From Malurus cyaneus samueli (lineage: Eukaryota; Chordata; Aves; Passeriformes; Maluridae): 64,000 nt of DNA. Every line of letters begins with the position of its first letter. The first letter of the stretch is position 1. The translations under genes were made by a program, and so were the position numbers. The notes beneath the pieces were generated by a model, which did not search any database, was not told the DNA's origin, and was given only the letters and a program-made list of their open reading frames with translations. The stretch is from positions 32,449,165 through 32,513,164 of the forward strand of contig CM019217.1 in assembly GCA_009741485.1 (NCBI GenBank). Reading direction: 5' to 3'. Positions 41,416 through 50,865 of the stretch are shown piece by piece.

Positions 41416-44400
41416 AAAAGTAAAAAAAAAAAAAAAAAAAAAAGCAAACCAAAAAAAACAAACCAAAAGATAGGGGTTTGGTGGGGTGTAAGGTAGGTGG
41501 TGAAGCTTCTAGACTTCTAATTTCTAGACAGAGAATATACAACACAACAGGATTAAGTCTGCCTTCCTTTGTGTAGGTCTGAAGTGATGCAGAAATAAGC
41601 TCTGGCTCTGCTAGAATCTTCTAAAGAGCGTCTTGATCACCTAAGAACAACTCTTCTGCTCACATCAGTCTTGTGAAATGACAAGGAAAACCAGAGTGCA
41701 AGGAATGGAAATGAAGTAGCATGAGGCAGAAATCCTCACTGGACTAGTAAATAGAGTGTGTTGACTATAAATACAGAATTTCTTAGTATATAACAGGGGA
41801 CAAACACAAGCCTAATATTTTTAAATAAGCTTGTTAAATATTTCAAATGGAGAAGTTCTTATTTTCAATCTTTTGCTACCTCCTGGGTCACTGGCATTGC
41901 CTTATTTGACCACCTGCCCTTTTTGGATAGTGGCTTTTGTGCTAAGCTTGAAAGTCTGGTGTACAGCAGATGTGTCTTGCTACTTGGTCTTGCTAGTCCC
42001 ATCTTATAATGTGAGAATGCTGCAAAACTAGTCCAGAAGTTGAGAGGATTTAAGGTGGATCTTGCACAGTCTGTACTGCATAGGATTGTCATACAATTAC
42101 AGCTGGAAAACATTGTACCTCCTGTATTTTCAGAGTGTTTACTTTTTTCTAACAGTGTGTGGTTCTGTGCCATGGGGCTCGGATAGGATTCTTTCAAGGG
42201 GATATCAGACTACTAATGGATGACCTAAAAACACTGCAGCCAACCGTATTTCCTGTAGTGCCAAGACTGTTGAACAGAATGTTTGACAAGGTAAGTCTAC
42301 AGGCAGGAGTCCAGACCTATGCAGGCTTTTAAGAGACTCAATGAAGTTTGTGCTGCCAGAGTAGGAGTAACTACTGTGCCCTGGGATATTAAACTGGCAT
42401 TCTAACAAATGTGTGTATCTCTCTTTCTAAGAGAGCTGAAAGTGCAGGGAGTAGTACTGGCTTTATTAAAACACTTTCAGGCAGCAAATACCGGTGCTCA
42501 AAAATCTGACTGGGGGACTTGATTCTCTCTATCTTGATTAATGACTTTGTATTTTGCGCTGAGCAAGTTATTTAAGTCTAGTCTACAACATGAAAATGAG
42601 GCTTGGCATCTGCATGCCACACTTTTAGTATCTGACTCATGGAGTGGAATCTGCAAAGCAAGGTCAGGTGTTTGCCTATGTTTGCATGGACACATACAAG
42701 TTTCCTACACAGCAGCCAGTGTGTCCTAGCTGGGAGAGCTGTAAACCAGCCAGTTGGGAGGGCTGGGGAGAAGGTGTGTCAGTAGCCCTACTCTCCTGTG
42801 TGTGCTGCTTATCTGCTCAGGGTCATCTGAGATGGGAATTTGAAAGTAGATTCTCTCTTGAATTTCATGTTTTAATTGGTCTTTTGCATATGGGTGGCTA
42901 ACTCCTGATAGGATACAGCCAGGGGGGCTAAAGGACATAGTAAGTCCTGTGACTGCTAAAGAAATGTCAGAGCTGTCTGTGCGATCTTAGCCAGGACATT
43001 TCTTTGATCCTGAGACTAGAGGAACACTAAGTAACAGAAGGTTGTGTTTGGCCTCAGGAACAAATAGTGCAACTTGACTACATTTGGAGGGGAGGGAAAC
43101 CTCAAACCACCTTTAAAATGTAGCTCCTTATTCTGCTTATATATTCTCTACTGGAATTTGAGAAACAAAGTCAAAGCTTAGTATTTTGTTCTCATGATTT
43201 CTTCTTGTTTAGTCTGGTGCCCTGAGGCTTCCACACTGCTACAGCACTGTTTTAACTTCAGCCAGCCTTACAGTAACCTAGCATGTGAAGCAAGTTGGGA
43301 AATTGGCATGGCAGCAGGGCATAATGCTGCAGTATGCATGCTTTCAGTCATAACATCGAGTCTTCCTCTTTCCAAATGAATATCCTAATGTGTGGTTTAC
43401 TGTTGAGTCTGCTCTCTGGCTTCCTGAGAACAGCTAGAAGGAGCCTTTGAAAAGTAATTTAAAGTTCAAATTTGTATATGCAAGACAAATTTAGTGTTTC
43501 TGCATCTCTTCACAAAAACTTATTACATTATGTATTATGGTAGGATGCTTTTCAGAAAATGCTAAGGATTGTGCTCAATTTGAATTTTGATGATACTAGA
43601 ATAGAGAAGTAAACCAACCACTTTCATTCATACATTTTAATGAAGAAATTATACATTGAAACAACATCAACACAATTTGATGGATATCAAAAATTAGTTA
43701 AGTGCTGATTTCAACACTTGAACTGAGGATATCAAAAATTAGTTAAGTGCTGACTTCAACGCTTGAACTGAGGTGAAAATAATAATGCATAAGTATTTCT
43801 TACTGGAATTAAGATGTGTATCAATAAAGGTTGTTTGCATTTGGTTTTTTTTCCACTGTTAAGAGTTTCCATACATATGTAAGAAAAAGGGAATGGTCGG
43901 CTATGAGGCTTCTAACCGCAGTTCATATTTATTAATAGATTTTTGGGCAGGCGGATACTTCATTAAAGAGGTGGCTGTTGGATTTTGCTTCCAAGAGGAA
44001 AGAAGCAGAACTCAGAAGTGGTGTAGTCAGAAATAACAGCTTCTGGGATAAAGTCATCTTCCGCAAAATACAGGTATGCTTGAAAGCCTCTGAGTTGAAG
44101 TTAGCAATTGTTGAATTTCATATGAATGGTTATAATCTGATATGGCCTTTTCACTGATTTAAAGACTACCTGGCTACTCAGAGCAAAAATCAGAGCTGTC
44201 TTTGTTTTCAACCTCATTTTTTCAATTCCCTTAGTTCTCATAATATCAGCTAACTGTATTAAGGAAGTCACTCTGAAGCAATCTGGTGCTTCTCTTACCA
44301 CTTTGAAAGCAAACACTGTCCTTCTGAAGGAAGAATGCTAAGTATGACACAGTGCCACCTGTAGCCCCCACTGTCTTCTCCCTTTTGGTCACTAGTAAGT

Positions 44401-47400
44401 TATGCCTGCTATTATATCTGACACTCACTTGCTGTGGCCTTAACCTTGGTTGTACAACATGCCCATGTGGCTGCTTTTTATAGCATTCAGGATGTATGAG
44501 AAGCTGATATAAGGCAGTTAAAAATAAAGCCATCACTGTAAGGCCATGGCTTAAGCTCTTCAGACTTTTGATAGAGTCCTTATTGCAGTGATGCCATAGT
44601 CTGTACAGATATTGTATTTTTGAGATACCATATCTTCCAGCCATTAATAAGACTAAAAACACTTCAAGAAAGACAGCTTGCAATAGTAGACTAAACTTTA
44701 TTCTCTAACATTTGTGGGTGGCACTGTAGGTGAACCGTGGCTGCGAGTGTCATAGAGAATGACTCTGGAAATATCTCTAAAATGCTTTTGGTGTCCACAG
44801 TATCTTGTGTCTGTTGTAGGCAAGTTTGGGAGGAAAAGTAAGGCTGATGATTACAGGAGCAGCACCTGTGTCTGCAAGTGTACTGACCTTCCTGAGAGCA
44901 GCTCTTGGCTGTCAGGTGAGTTGCCTGGTCTTAATCCTAAATCTTAAAATATTTAATACCTGGCTTCAGCTTTGTTACAGCTTTTCCTGATTGTATGAAT
45001 AACTCTTTCTGATGTTCTTGGAGACTATAGAATAGCATGCCCTTTTCCTGAGTTTCACTCAGTTTCCTGAGATTTCTGTATTTATCCCAAAGTCTTTTAA
45101 CTGCAGTAACCAGCTGACCTGTCTTAGAGGAAAGATTTTTTTTTTTTTTTTTGCAAGACTGCAGTAAGCAATAAATTATGTACTTGGATTAAGTTAATGG
45201 AGTTTGTCTTGCTTACACAAGTATTTGTAACTACTGTGGAAAACCTAATAATCAATGGGATAAAACTGTAGAGTTGTTATTTTGAAGATGAGGCTGGTGT
45301 GAATCAGATTGCACAGACTGCATTTCTCTTCAGTCTCTTCGAAGTATATGCTTTTGGAGGTAAAATATGAATTACAACATTACAACAAATGTGTTGAAAT
45401 TAAATACATTTCAAGGATAGAAAACAAAAATACTCTAAAATATCAGGCTTCCATAGCTTCTTGACGATTTTCAGTGGTGTGCTAGTGAAACCATGCATTT
45501 TGCACAGGAAAGGGAAGCCTGTCTTGTGTATGACAATCAAAGAGCTGTGATGGGGCATAGGGATCGCATTTCTGGCTGTCTTAGACAAACCTATTTTTAA
45601 ATTACATTAATGAAGTCACTGCTAGTGCTATGGTTCTTCATTTCTTTCTTGCTTCCTGTTTCAATCTAAACAGGTGTTACATGCTATGTGAAATTGAGTG
45701 AAACTTAAAGTAAATATTGGTACTGAAAGTGGAATATTAGCACTTAAAATTCTGTATTGTGATAAAGCTCATATATCAGTATTTTTTAGAAGATGCTATG
45801 GGTTTTGGTACAGTCAAATTTAAACAACTAGAAGAAACAAAATATTCATTGCATTTTAATGAAGAAACATTGTGTTGAAAAGTAATCAGATTATATTTTG
45901 ATTTCACCTTGTAGTTCTATGAAGGTTATGGACAGACTGAATGCACAGCTGGATGCTCCCTGTCATTGCCTGGTGACTGGACAGCAGGTATGGTGTTCAG
46001 CTGTCTACCTGTCTGTTAAATTTCAGGATCTTGGCATTTTTCAGAGGTCCCTGATTACTTTATTTAAGCTTAAGTAACTCCTATCATGAAGGATAAGACA
46101 TTTTGGTTTTCTTCAAGCAAAATAAAAGTTTTGAAGGGATCCCTTGAAGCTTCTTCCCCTAAATAGCTATGAATGTTCAGTAATTGAAACTTTTTATAGG
46201 ATTTGTTCTTGTAAGTTGAAATAGATTTAGAAGGAAGGTCATAGTATTAACCCTTGTAGTTTCTTTATACACAGGAATCTCCTGTGTATAAAGGTAGTGC
46301 TGGAAATCCGAATGGCATTTTTTGGTCTTGGAATGAATAGTCTGCACCCCACTCAGCTGTTACATGTCTAACTCCCAAACTGAAATAATATTGCTAATTG
46401 AAACTGTAGTGGAACTTGTGCTGGTGGAGAATCCTGATGGGAAGAAAAAAGCAAGCCTGAGTACATGGTTCATCTTGTAACACTCTTAGGGATGTCTCAG
46501 AATTTAATGTTTCAGTCCCAGCAAATCAGTTTTTCATCTTTCTTCAGTGTGTAAGCAGCTTACTTTTTTCATAATCTGATTTAAAAGCATCAGGCTTTTG
46601 AAGTGTTACTCTATTTAATAGGTCATGTTGGAGCACCAATGCCATGCAATACCATCAAGCTTGTTGACGTACAAGAAATGAATTACTTGGCTGCCAAAGG
46701 AGAGGGTGAGGTAAGTCATAGCAGAAAGTCAATGTGAGCCTCTTGTGAAATCTTGGAAAATGTGTTTTTTGTTCCTGAAATAACAACTGAGTTTAGTAAA
46801 AGTGCTAAACATGGCCTGGTACCTAAAATCTTAAGATGTCTCCATGCAATATTGGTTAATGATTCACAGAAGCAAACCAGGAAATAGTATATTGGAGGGG
46901 AGAAGAAATAGCTTACATAGCAATCTGTTATCCCACAGGTTTACAGATGGTTGTATGACCATTTATATGATTGTGTGACCAAGGCAACATCTCCCAGCTG
47001 TGGGGTAGCCGGGAAGTGTAGGCACCTGTAGTTATCCTTCAGAAGAATGCTGGCAGAGAGCTTCCCTCCCACCCCACTGCCAAAGGCTAGAGAGCAGCTG
47101 ATGCATGTAGCCAGTTACCCAGCTGGTGATGTGTGAGATGAGGTAATCTAAAGTGGCTGGAAACTAAGAGAAATGGAAATCAAGTGCCATGAAGGCTGCT
47201 GATGATTTGTGATGCCTACCTGCACATTTTTCTGAACCTCTATGCAGCCTGCACAAATTGAACACCTGTGTTTTATAAATTGTGTTTTGAGGACTTGGCT
47301 TTATATGTAATGCTATATGCTGTCTTTTAGAATATTTTTTCAAGTAGAATATACACAGATTGAACTTTGTCTATGTACTTTGAACAGATGATCATCTAGT

Positions 47401-50400
47401 AATTTATTTTCCCCAAATCTTGAAAGCAGATTAACTATGGTGTCTTTCATATGCTTTCAAGAGGCTGTGGGGGCAGCTGGGGGAGCAAGAAATTAAAAGT
47501 ACCTTAAGCAAATAACTAATTTGTGGCTACAAAGAATTTATAATCTTTATTTGTTTTGGCTGTAATTTGTATGAGACTAGAGACAAATCATTGGGCTTTA
47601 ATTCCCAGAAATACTCAAGGATTTAGTCCATCTTGGTGGTGGGAAATTGCTTGCAAGTGAAGAACAGTGTCAAAATTCTTCTGTCTTGCATGACTCCGTA
47701 TTTAGTCTTTATCAGCAATTACTGCTTCACTTTAAGTATGCTTTTAAAGCTTGCTCTGCTAGAGGAATTGAGTATTCTTATAATGAGAAATAGTTAAGTC
47801 GTTTTAAAAAAAGAACTTGTAAAAATGTTTTGTTTACACTTAATGTGAAATTTGCTGCATTGGCAGTTACTTTGGACTTCAATATAAATAGTAACCCCAT
47901 AATACATCAGTGCCATCTTACATCTTTCATGCCTGACTTCCTCAGTATGGACTGTTCTAAATGTAAGAAAAAAAGTGTTGTAAATTGTTTAATGTAACTC
48001 AAAGCCTGTGGCTGAGGAATTGGCTCTCCTTATCCATTTACCTAAAATAAATCTTCCTCCTTATTGTCTGCTTTTCAGATGGGTTAAACATTTCTAGTTT
48101 CCTTCCCTGAGAGCATTTTCTGCTCTCAGCCTGGTTTTTCATTTTTGCCATTTATCCCTTTTCAAGAAGAATAAATTTGTGACTAGAATTATATATGAGC
48201 AAATGCAGATGAGGTTTCAGTGCCAGCTAGCAGGATAAGATAAATGGTTTGCTGTCTCCACTAGGAAAAGCTGTCACTTTGGTTTGCTGTTTCTGTGTAG
48301 GTGAAGTAGGAGCTGCAAAAAATTAACATTTGATTTGGTCAGTCTTGGACTTGACTGAGAAATGTAAAGTTCTCTTTTATTTCTATCCTTCGAGGATAAT
48401 ACCTGTTTTATAATAAAAATTACTTGGTTTATAACACATGACTTTGGTTTGGTCCTGAGTTTGGTACTGTCTCCATAAGGTCCTCAGAAACCTCACTAAT
48501 ACTCCCTCCTATAGACAACATCTCATATTCATTGTATTGTAGTTCACCAGCATGCTGGGAAGGCACTAAAAATACATGGGGTGAGTTTTCAAGAATCAAT
48601 TCTTGACCTATGTTAGTAATTTCTTCTAGTTTAATTTTTTGATAACAAATGTGCCATTTGCTTGATATACACAGCTTTTTTTTTTTTTTCCCCACTAGTT
48701 TTAACACAATGTTCCTGCTGTTTAGCAAAGCTGAAATGAACATGTTGCCAGGCTGAGAGATAGTATTTCTGGAGCTAGCAGAATTTTTTTCACATAAATA
48801 AAACCAAATTCTTTCTGGTAGGTTCCAATTATTCAAATAGTGGATAAGAACACTGCTGTTAGACTGGAAGAGAACAGATCCTTCCAAGTGCTTATTATAC
48901 TTCATACCAGTGGAAAACATTAGGTCTCCAAAAACCATGAGTAGAAATTTCTGTTGAAACACAAACTTCCTCTTGACTTTTTAACAGGCGTTATTAAGAA
49001 CCATTGGAGAAAGTATTTGTTGCTAATAGTGAAGGCTGATTTCTTTCCTTCATAGTAGCATATATTAACAAATGGCTGTTTTCAGGTGTGTGTGAAAGGG
49101 CCAAATGTCTTTCGTGGCTATTTGAAAGATCCAGAAAAAACAGCGGAGGCTCTGGACAAGGATGGCTGGCTTCATACAGGAGATATTGGGAAATGGCTAC
49201 CAGTAAGTTAACTTACATAGCTGAAATGGTACTTCTACAGTTATTAGCAGAAATTTAACAAATATATTAGAAAACATTTGGTATTGAATGGACTTAGGTG
49301 AAAGACAAGAATTTGAGGAGGAGGAGAATTACTGTTATAGCTAAATCTGTGTGCCTGGAGCTAAAAAGTATTTGTAGTGCCAGTCCTGAGGCTTTCCCCA
49401 GTTTAGATTAGATGTATCCATAACCTGTTTTCTTCTAACATTCATTTCACAGTACTCTAGCCCAGTTTTACTGTGCCAGTGTGGTATTCCAAATTTGGGT
49501 AGATTGCTTTTTCACTTGAAGCACCTCTTCTGAGTGAAAGTTATTTCTGTCAACAGAATGGTACGCTGAAGATCATTGACCGGAAAAAACACATCTTTAA
49601 ACTAGCCCAGGGAGAGTACATAGCACCAGAGAAAATAGAGAATGTGTATCTGAGATGTGAAGCACTTGCACAGGTGTTTGTCCATGGAGAGAGCTTGCAG
49701 GTAAGCATTTTTCAGGTAATTAAAAAAACTATTGTGAAAGGAGACTGCTGAAGAGTCTTCCTTCCTTTCTTCTCCCAAACTCCCTTTCTCCCTTTCTCAC
49801 CCCAAACTTTAGGATTGAAATTTAAATTACCTTAAATTTTTATCGTTACACATTTTGATTCTGATTGAACTCCAGAAGTTACAGAGAATGTTTCTGGATT
49901 TAATTTCAGAGCAGGTTGTAGAGCTGAACTAATTTGTGTATTAACTGTGATATAAATTGCTAACAATGTGCAGAGGGAAAAACCCAAAAAACAAAGAAAC
50001 AAAAAAAAAAAAAACACACCAAGAAAGAACCTGGGTATCTTGTGGGTTTGCAAGTGTAAATAAAAATGTGGGTTATAAGAGTAATTCTTTCAATTCAGCT
50101 TCTGAACTTCACTCCTGTGTTCAGGTAGCAGAAAGCTGCTGACTTTTACAGCAGGATCAGAAATGCTTCCCAAAGTCTAGCTGGCTAGTAAGAAATGTGT
50201 AGGAACTAAAGTGTTGACTTAGGAATTGAATTTTTGTCAATTTTTTTTTTTTTTAGGCCTTCTTAGTAGCTGTTGTGGTACCTGATCCTGATACTCTGCA
50301 CAACTGGGCCAAGAAAAAGGGATTTGAAGGCTCCTATCAAGAGCTATGCAAAAACAAGGTAAGGCATATCTAACTGAACAGTTGGCTGCTCTGCATCAGT

Positions 50401-50865
50401 GTTTTCAAGTTAATGCTTATGCAAGCATGAAGCTATACAATGTATTTCTGTATCCACAGGATGTCAAAAAACACATTCTGGAGGACATGGTGAGAGTTGG
50501 GAAAGAATCTGGTTTGAAGTCATTTGAACAGGTATGATGCTTGTGAGAAACAAATACCTAATTTTTTAAACTTCACAACACCAATACGATCTGATTCTCC
50601 AGAAACTGCTTTTGTGTCTGAAAAGCTTCTCAAGTGACAAGCTTTTCTATGATGTTTGGGCAAGTTTTAATAGTCTTGTCTAGTTCAAGGAATACTGTTT
50701 GGCTAGTAACTTTTTATTTTTCAGGTGAAAGACATTGTCCTGCACACTGAAATGTTTTCTGTTGAAAACGGCCTGTTGACACCAACATTGAAGGCAAAGA
50801 GACCAGAACTGCGAAAACACTTCCAGTCACAGATAGATGAACTTTATGCTAATGCCAAAATGTAA
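22809..50865 (+). CDS. ACSL1: Long-chain-fatty-acid--CoA ligase 1 (20 coding exons)
   Basis: Joins fatty acids to coenzyme A using ATP, via an acyl-AMP intermediate, at the ER and outer mitochondrial membrane; this feeds beta-oxidation and lipid synthesis. Joining the exons gives 698 codons, the same length as human ACSL1, with high identity throughout. Residues 1-24 are a short N-terminal segment. Residues about 25-46 form the single membrane anchor. The AMP-binding P-loop TSGTTGNPKG is at 276-285, and the fatty-acid gate motif around F319 is in exon 11. The YGQTE motif is at 458-462, the ribose-contacting Asp is in HTGDIG at 537-542, and [14 protein letters not shown] (554-567) is the family signature. 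The C-terminal LTPTLKAK motif (670-677) carries the adenylation lysine region. All introns obey GT/AG with consistent phase and no lesion. The start ATG has G at -3 and matches the mammalian N-terminus. ACSL6 is less likely because the N-terminus is specific to ACSL1. Confidence 0.97.
23004..28870 (+). other. ACSL1: ACSL1 intron 2
   Basis: 5.9 kb of AT-rich sequence with no recognised repeat family or gene. A splice-like acceptor at 25,185 is considered and rejected elsewhere in this report. Confidence 0.6.
28871..28985 (+). CDS. ACSL1: ACSL1 exon 3 (residues 66-103)
   Basis: Acceptor tgtattttag/GGC, donor TCAA/gtaagt. It reads [11 protein letters not shown] and then [20 protein letters not shown], matching the mammalian protein. 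It ends with one base of the next codon. Confidence 0.96.
29354..29418 (+). CDS. ACSL1: ACSL1 exon 4 (residues 104-125)
   Basis: Acceptor ctcttttag/ATAAC, donor GAG/gtaagt. It encodes [20 protein letters not shown], conserved at the start of the ligase domain. Confidence 0.96.
29419..30689 (+). other. ACSL1: ACSL1 intron 4
   Basis: 1.27 kb; nothing beyond splice signals is recognised. The acceptor has a strong pyrimidine tract, ctcttttttttcccccctccag. Confidence 0.6.
30690..30791 (+). CDS. ACSL1: ACSL1 exon 5 (residues 126-159)
   Basis: 34 codons, reading [20 protein letters not shown] and then [13 protein letters not shown]; donor GAG/gtaatt. It is in phase 0 on both sides. Confidence 0.96.
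30792..34445 (+). other. ACSL1: ACSL1 intron 5
   Basis: 3.65 kb of AT-rich sequence; I recognise no gene or interspersed repeat in it. Confidence 0.55.
34446..34545 (+). CDS. ACSL1: ACSL1 exon 6 (residues 160-192)
   Basis: Acceptor ctttgtgcag/TGG, donor AAAG/gtaaga. It encodes [20 protein letters not shown] and [13 protein letters not shown], matching the family. Confidence 0.96.
34713..34891 (+). CDS. ACSL1: ACSL1 exon 7 (residues 193-252)
   Basis: It follows a short 167-base intron. It reads [20 protein letters not shown], continues through IVIMESFG and [10 protein letters not shown], and ends SMREIE; donor GAG/gtagga. Confidence 0.96.
34892..37621 (+). other. ACSL1: ACSL1 intron 7
   Basis: 2.7 kb. 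It contains one reversed CR1 3' end at about 37.4 kb; otherwise unrecognised AT-rich sequence. Confidence 0.55.
37404..37492 (-). mobile_element. CR1 LINE 3'-end fragment (reverse)
   Basis: Reads as the complement of a CR1 end: 'catcacagaatggtttggg', 'ttggaaggaatcttaaagat', 'catctagtt', then the 'aggcagagatgccaccc' block. It lies within ACSL1 intron 7. Confidence 0.8.
37622..37654 (+). CDS. ACSL1: ACSL1 exon 8, 33-base micro-exon (residues 253-263)
   Basis: Eleven codons, [11 protein letters not shown], with acceptor tttctgtag and donor ATG/gtaagt. Both neighbouring introns are phase 0, so skipping it would keep the frame. The equivalent mammalian segment is EDLGRANRRK. Confidence 0.93.
37832..37883 (+). 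CDS. ACSL1: ACSL1 exon 9 (residues 264-280)
   Basis: Encodes [17 protein letters not shown], the first half of the ATP/AMP-binding P-loop; donor ACAG/gtacat splits the next glycine codon. Confidence 0.96.
37884..38857 (+). other. ACSL1: ACSL1 intron 9
   Basis: About 970 bases. The stretch at 38.3-38.6 kb is richer in C and A than its surroundings and may be an old unrecognised insertion, but nothing can be named. Confidence 0.45.
38858..38931 (+). CDS. ACSL1: ACSL1 exon 10 (residues 281-305)
   Basis: Completes the P-loop as [14 protein letters not shown] and continues to SAFVKTTE; acceptor cttccttag, donor GAG/gtaaac. Confidence 0.96.
39678..39755 (+). CDS. ACSL1: ACSL1 exon 11, fatty-acid gate exon (residues 306-331)
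   Basis: 26 codons, [20 protein letters not shown] then FERIVE; phase 0 on both sides. In the ACSL1/ACSL6 group this 26-residue cassette is known to exist as mutually exclusive F-gate and Y-gate versions. This copy has Phe (F319), so it is the F-gate type. Confidence 0.95.
40679..40740. repeat. (TA)n/(TG)n microsatellite
   Basis: TA repeats followed by about eight TG repeats and then more TA. Just before it, a motif like ACATATAAAAAGGTATATA occurs twice (near 40,630 and 40,660). Confidence 0.8.
41367..41470. repeat. A-rich low-complexity tract
   Basis: About 100 bases, nearly all A, with a few G, C and T interruptions. It may be the tail of a retroposon, but no body or target duplication is recognisable. 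Its length is likely variable. Confidence 0.8.
42156..42290 (+). CDS. ACSL1: ACSL1 exon 12 (residues 332-376)
   Basis: 45 codons: [45 protein letters not shown]. Donor AAG/gtaagt. Confidence 0.96.
42291..43938 (+). other. ACSL1: ACSL1 intron 12
   Basis: 1.65 kb; apart from a two-copy 45-base tandem duplication near 43.7 kb, nothing is recognised. Confidence 0.6.
43683..43772 (+). repeat. Tandem duplication, two 45-base copies
   Basis: Copy 1 is at 43,683-43,727 and copy 2 at 43,728-43,772. Both start GATATCAAAAATTAG and end AACTGAG. They differ at only two positions, so the duplication is recent or constrained. Confidence 0.9.
43939..44073 (+). CDS. ACSL1: ACSL1 exon 13 (residues 377-421)
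   Basis: Reads [45 protein letters not shown]. Acceptor attaatag is weak in pyrimidines; donor CAG/gtatgc. Confidence 0.95.
44820..44915 (+). CDS. ACSL1: ACSL1 exon 14 (residues 422-453)
   Basis: Encodes [20 protein letters not shown] and [12 protein letters not shown], the conserved TGAAP segment of adenylate-forming enzymes. Donor CAG/gtgagt. Confidence 0.96.
45136..45152. repeat. Poly-T run
   Basis: Seventeen T in ACSL1 intron 14; a simple homopolymer. Confidence 0.7.
45915..45987 (+). CDS. ACSL1: ACSL1 exon 15 (residues 454-477)
   Basis: Encodes [20 protein letters not shown] and DWTA; the YGQTE motif contacts the adenylate. Donor GCAG/gtatgg splits the following Gly codon. Confidence 0.96.
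46622..46710 (+). CDS. ACSL1: ACSL1 exon 16 (residues 478-507)
   Basis: Encodes [20 protein letters not shown] and [10 protein letters not shown]. Acceptor tatttaatag, donor GAG/gtaagt. Confidence 0.96.
46711..49085 (+). other. ACSL1: ACSL1 intron 16
   Basis: 2.4 kb. It includes a long open frame on the opposite strand (48,429-48,962), discussed under findings, and a poly-T run near 48.68 kb. No gene is claimed. Confidence 0.5.
49086..49202 (+). CDS. ACSL1: ACSL1 exon 17 (residues 508-546)
   Basis: Encodes [39 protein letters not shown]. The Asp of TGD (D540) contacts the ribose in this family. Donor CCA/gtaagt. Confidence 0.96.
49557..49700 (+). CDS. ACSL1: ACSL1 exon 18 (residues 547-594)
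   Basis: Encodes [48 protein letters not shown]. It contains the hinge Asp/Arg pair (D554-R555) that joins the large and small domains. Donor CAG/gtaagc. Confidence 0.96.
49979..50019. repeat. A-rich tract
   Basis: AAACCCAAAAAACAAAG followed by an A run, in intron 18. Low-complexity. Confidence 0.6.
50257..50358 (+). CDS. ACSL1: ACSL1 exon 19 (residues 595-628)
   Basis: Encodes [34 protein letters not shown]. The acceptor follows an uninterrupted 14-T tract. Donor AAG/gtaagg. Confidence 0.96.
50460..50531 (+). CDS. ACSL1: ACSL1 exon 20 (residues 629-652)
   Basis: Encodes [20 protein letters not shown] and SFEQ; it follows an intron of only 101 bases. Acceptor tatccacag, donor CAG/gtatga. 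Confidence 0.96.
50725..50865 (+). CDS. ACSL1: ACSL1 exon 21, last coding part (residues 653-698 and stop)
   Basis: Encodes [46 protein letters not shown] and TAA at 50,863. The LTPTLKAK motif is the C-terminal lysine motif used for adenylation. Confidence 0.96.
   Translation: MKDIVLHTEMFSVENGLLTPTLKAKRPELRKHFQSQIDELYANAKM

Larger units (their letters stand above)
39756..42155 (+). other. ACSL1: ACSL1 intron 11
   Basis: 2.4 kb containing TA/TG microsatellites near 40.7 kb and a long A-rich tract at about 41.4 kb. I found no second gate cassette in it. Confidence 0.55.

Noticed and set aside
41153..41545. Minus-strand open frame of 130 codons
   Set aside because: Its core is a Phe run translated from the A-rich tract.
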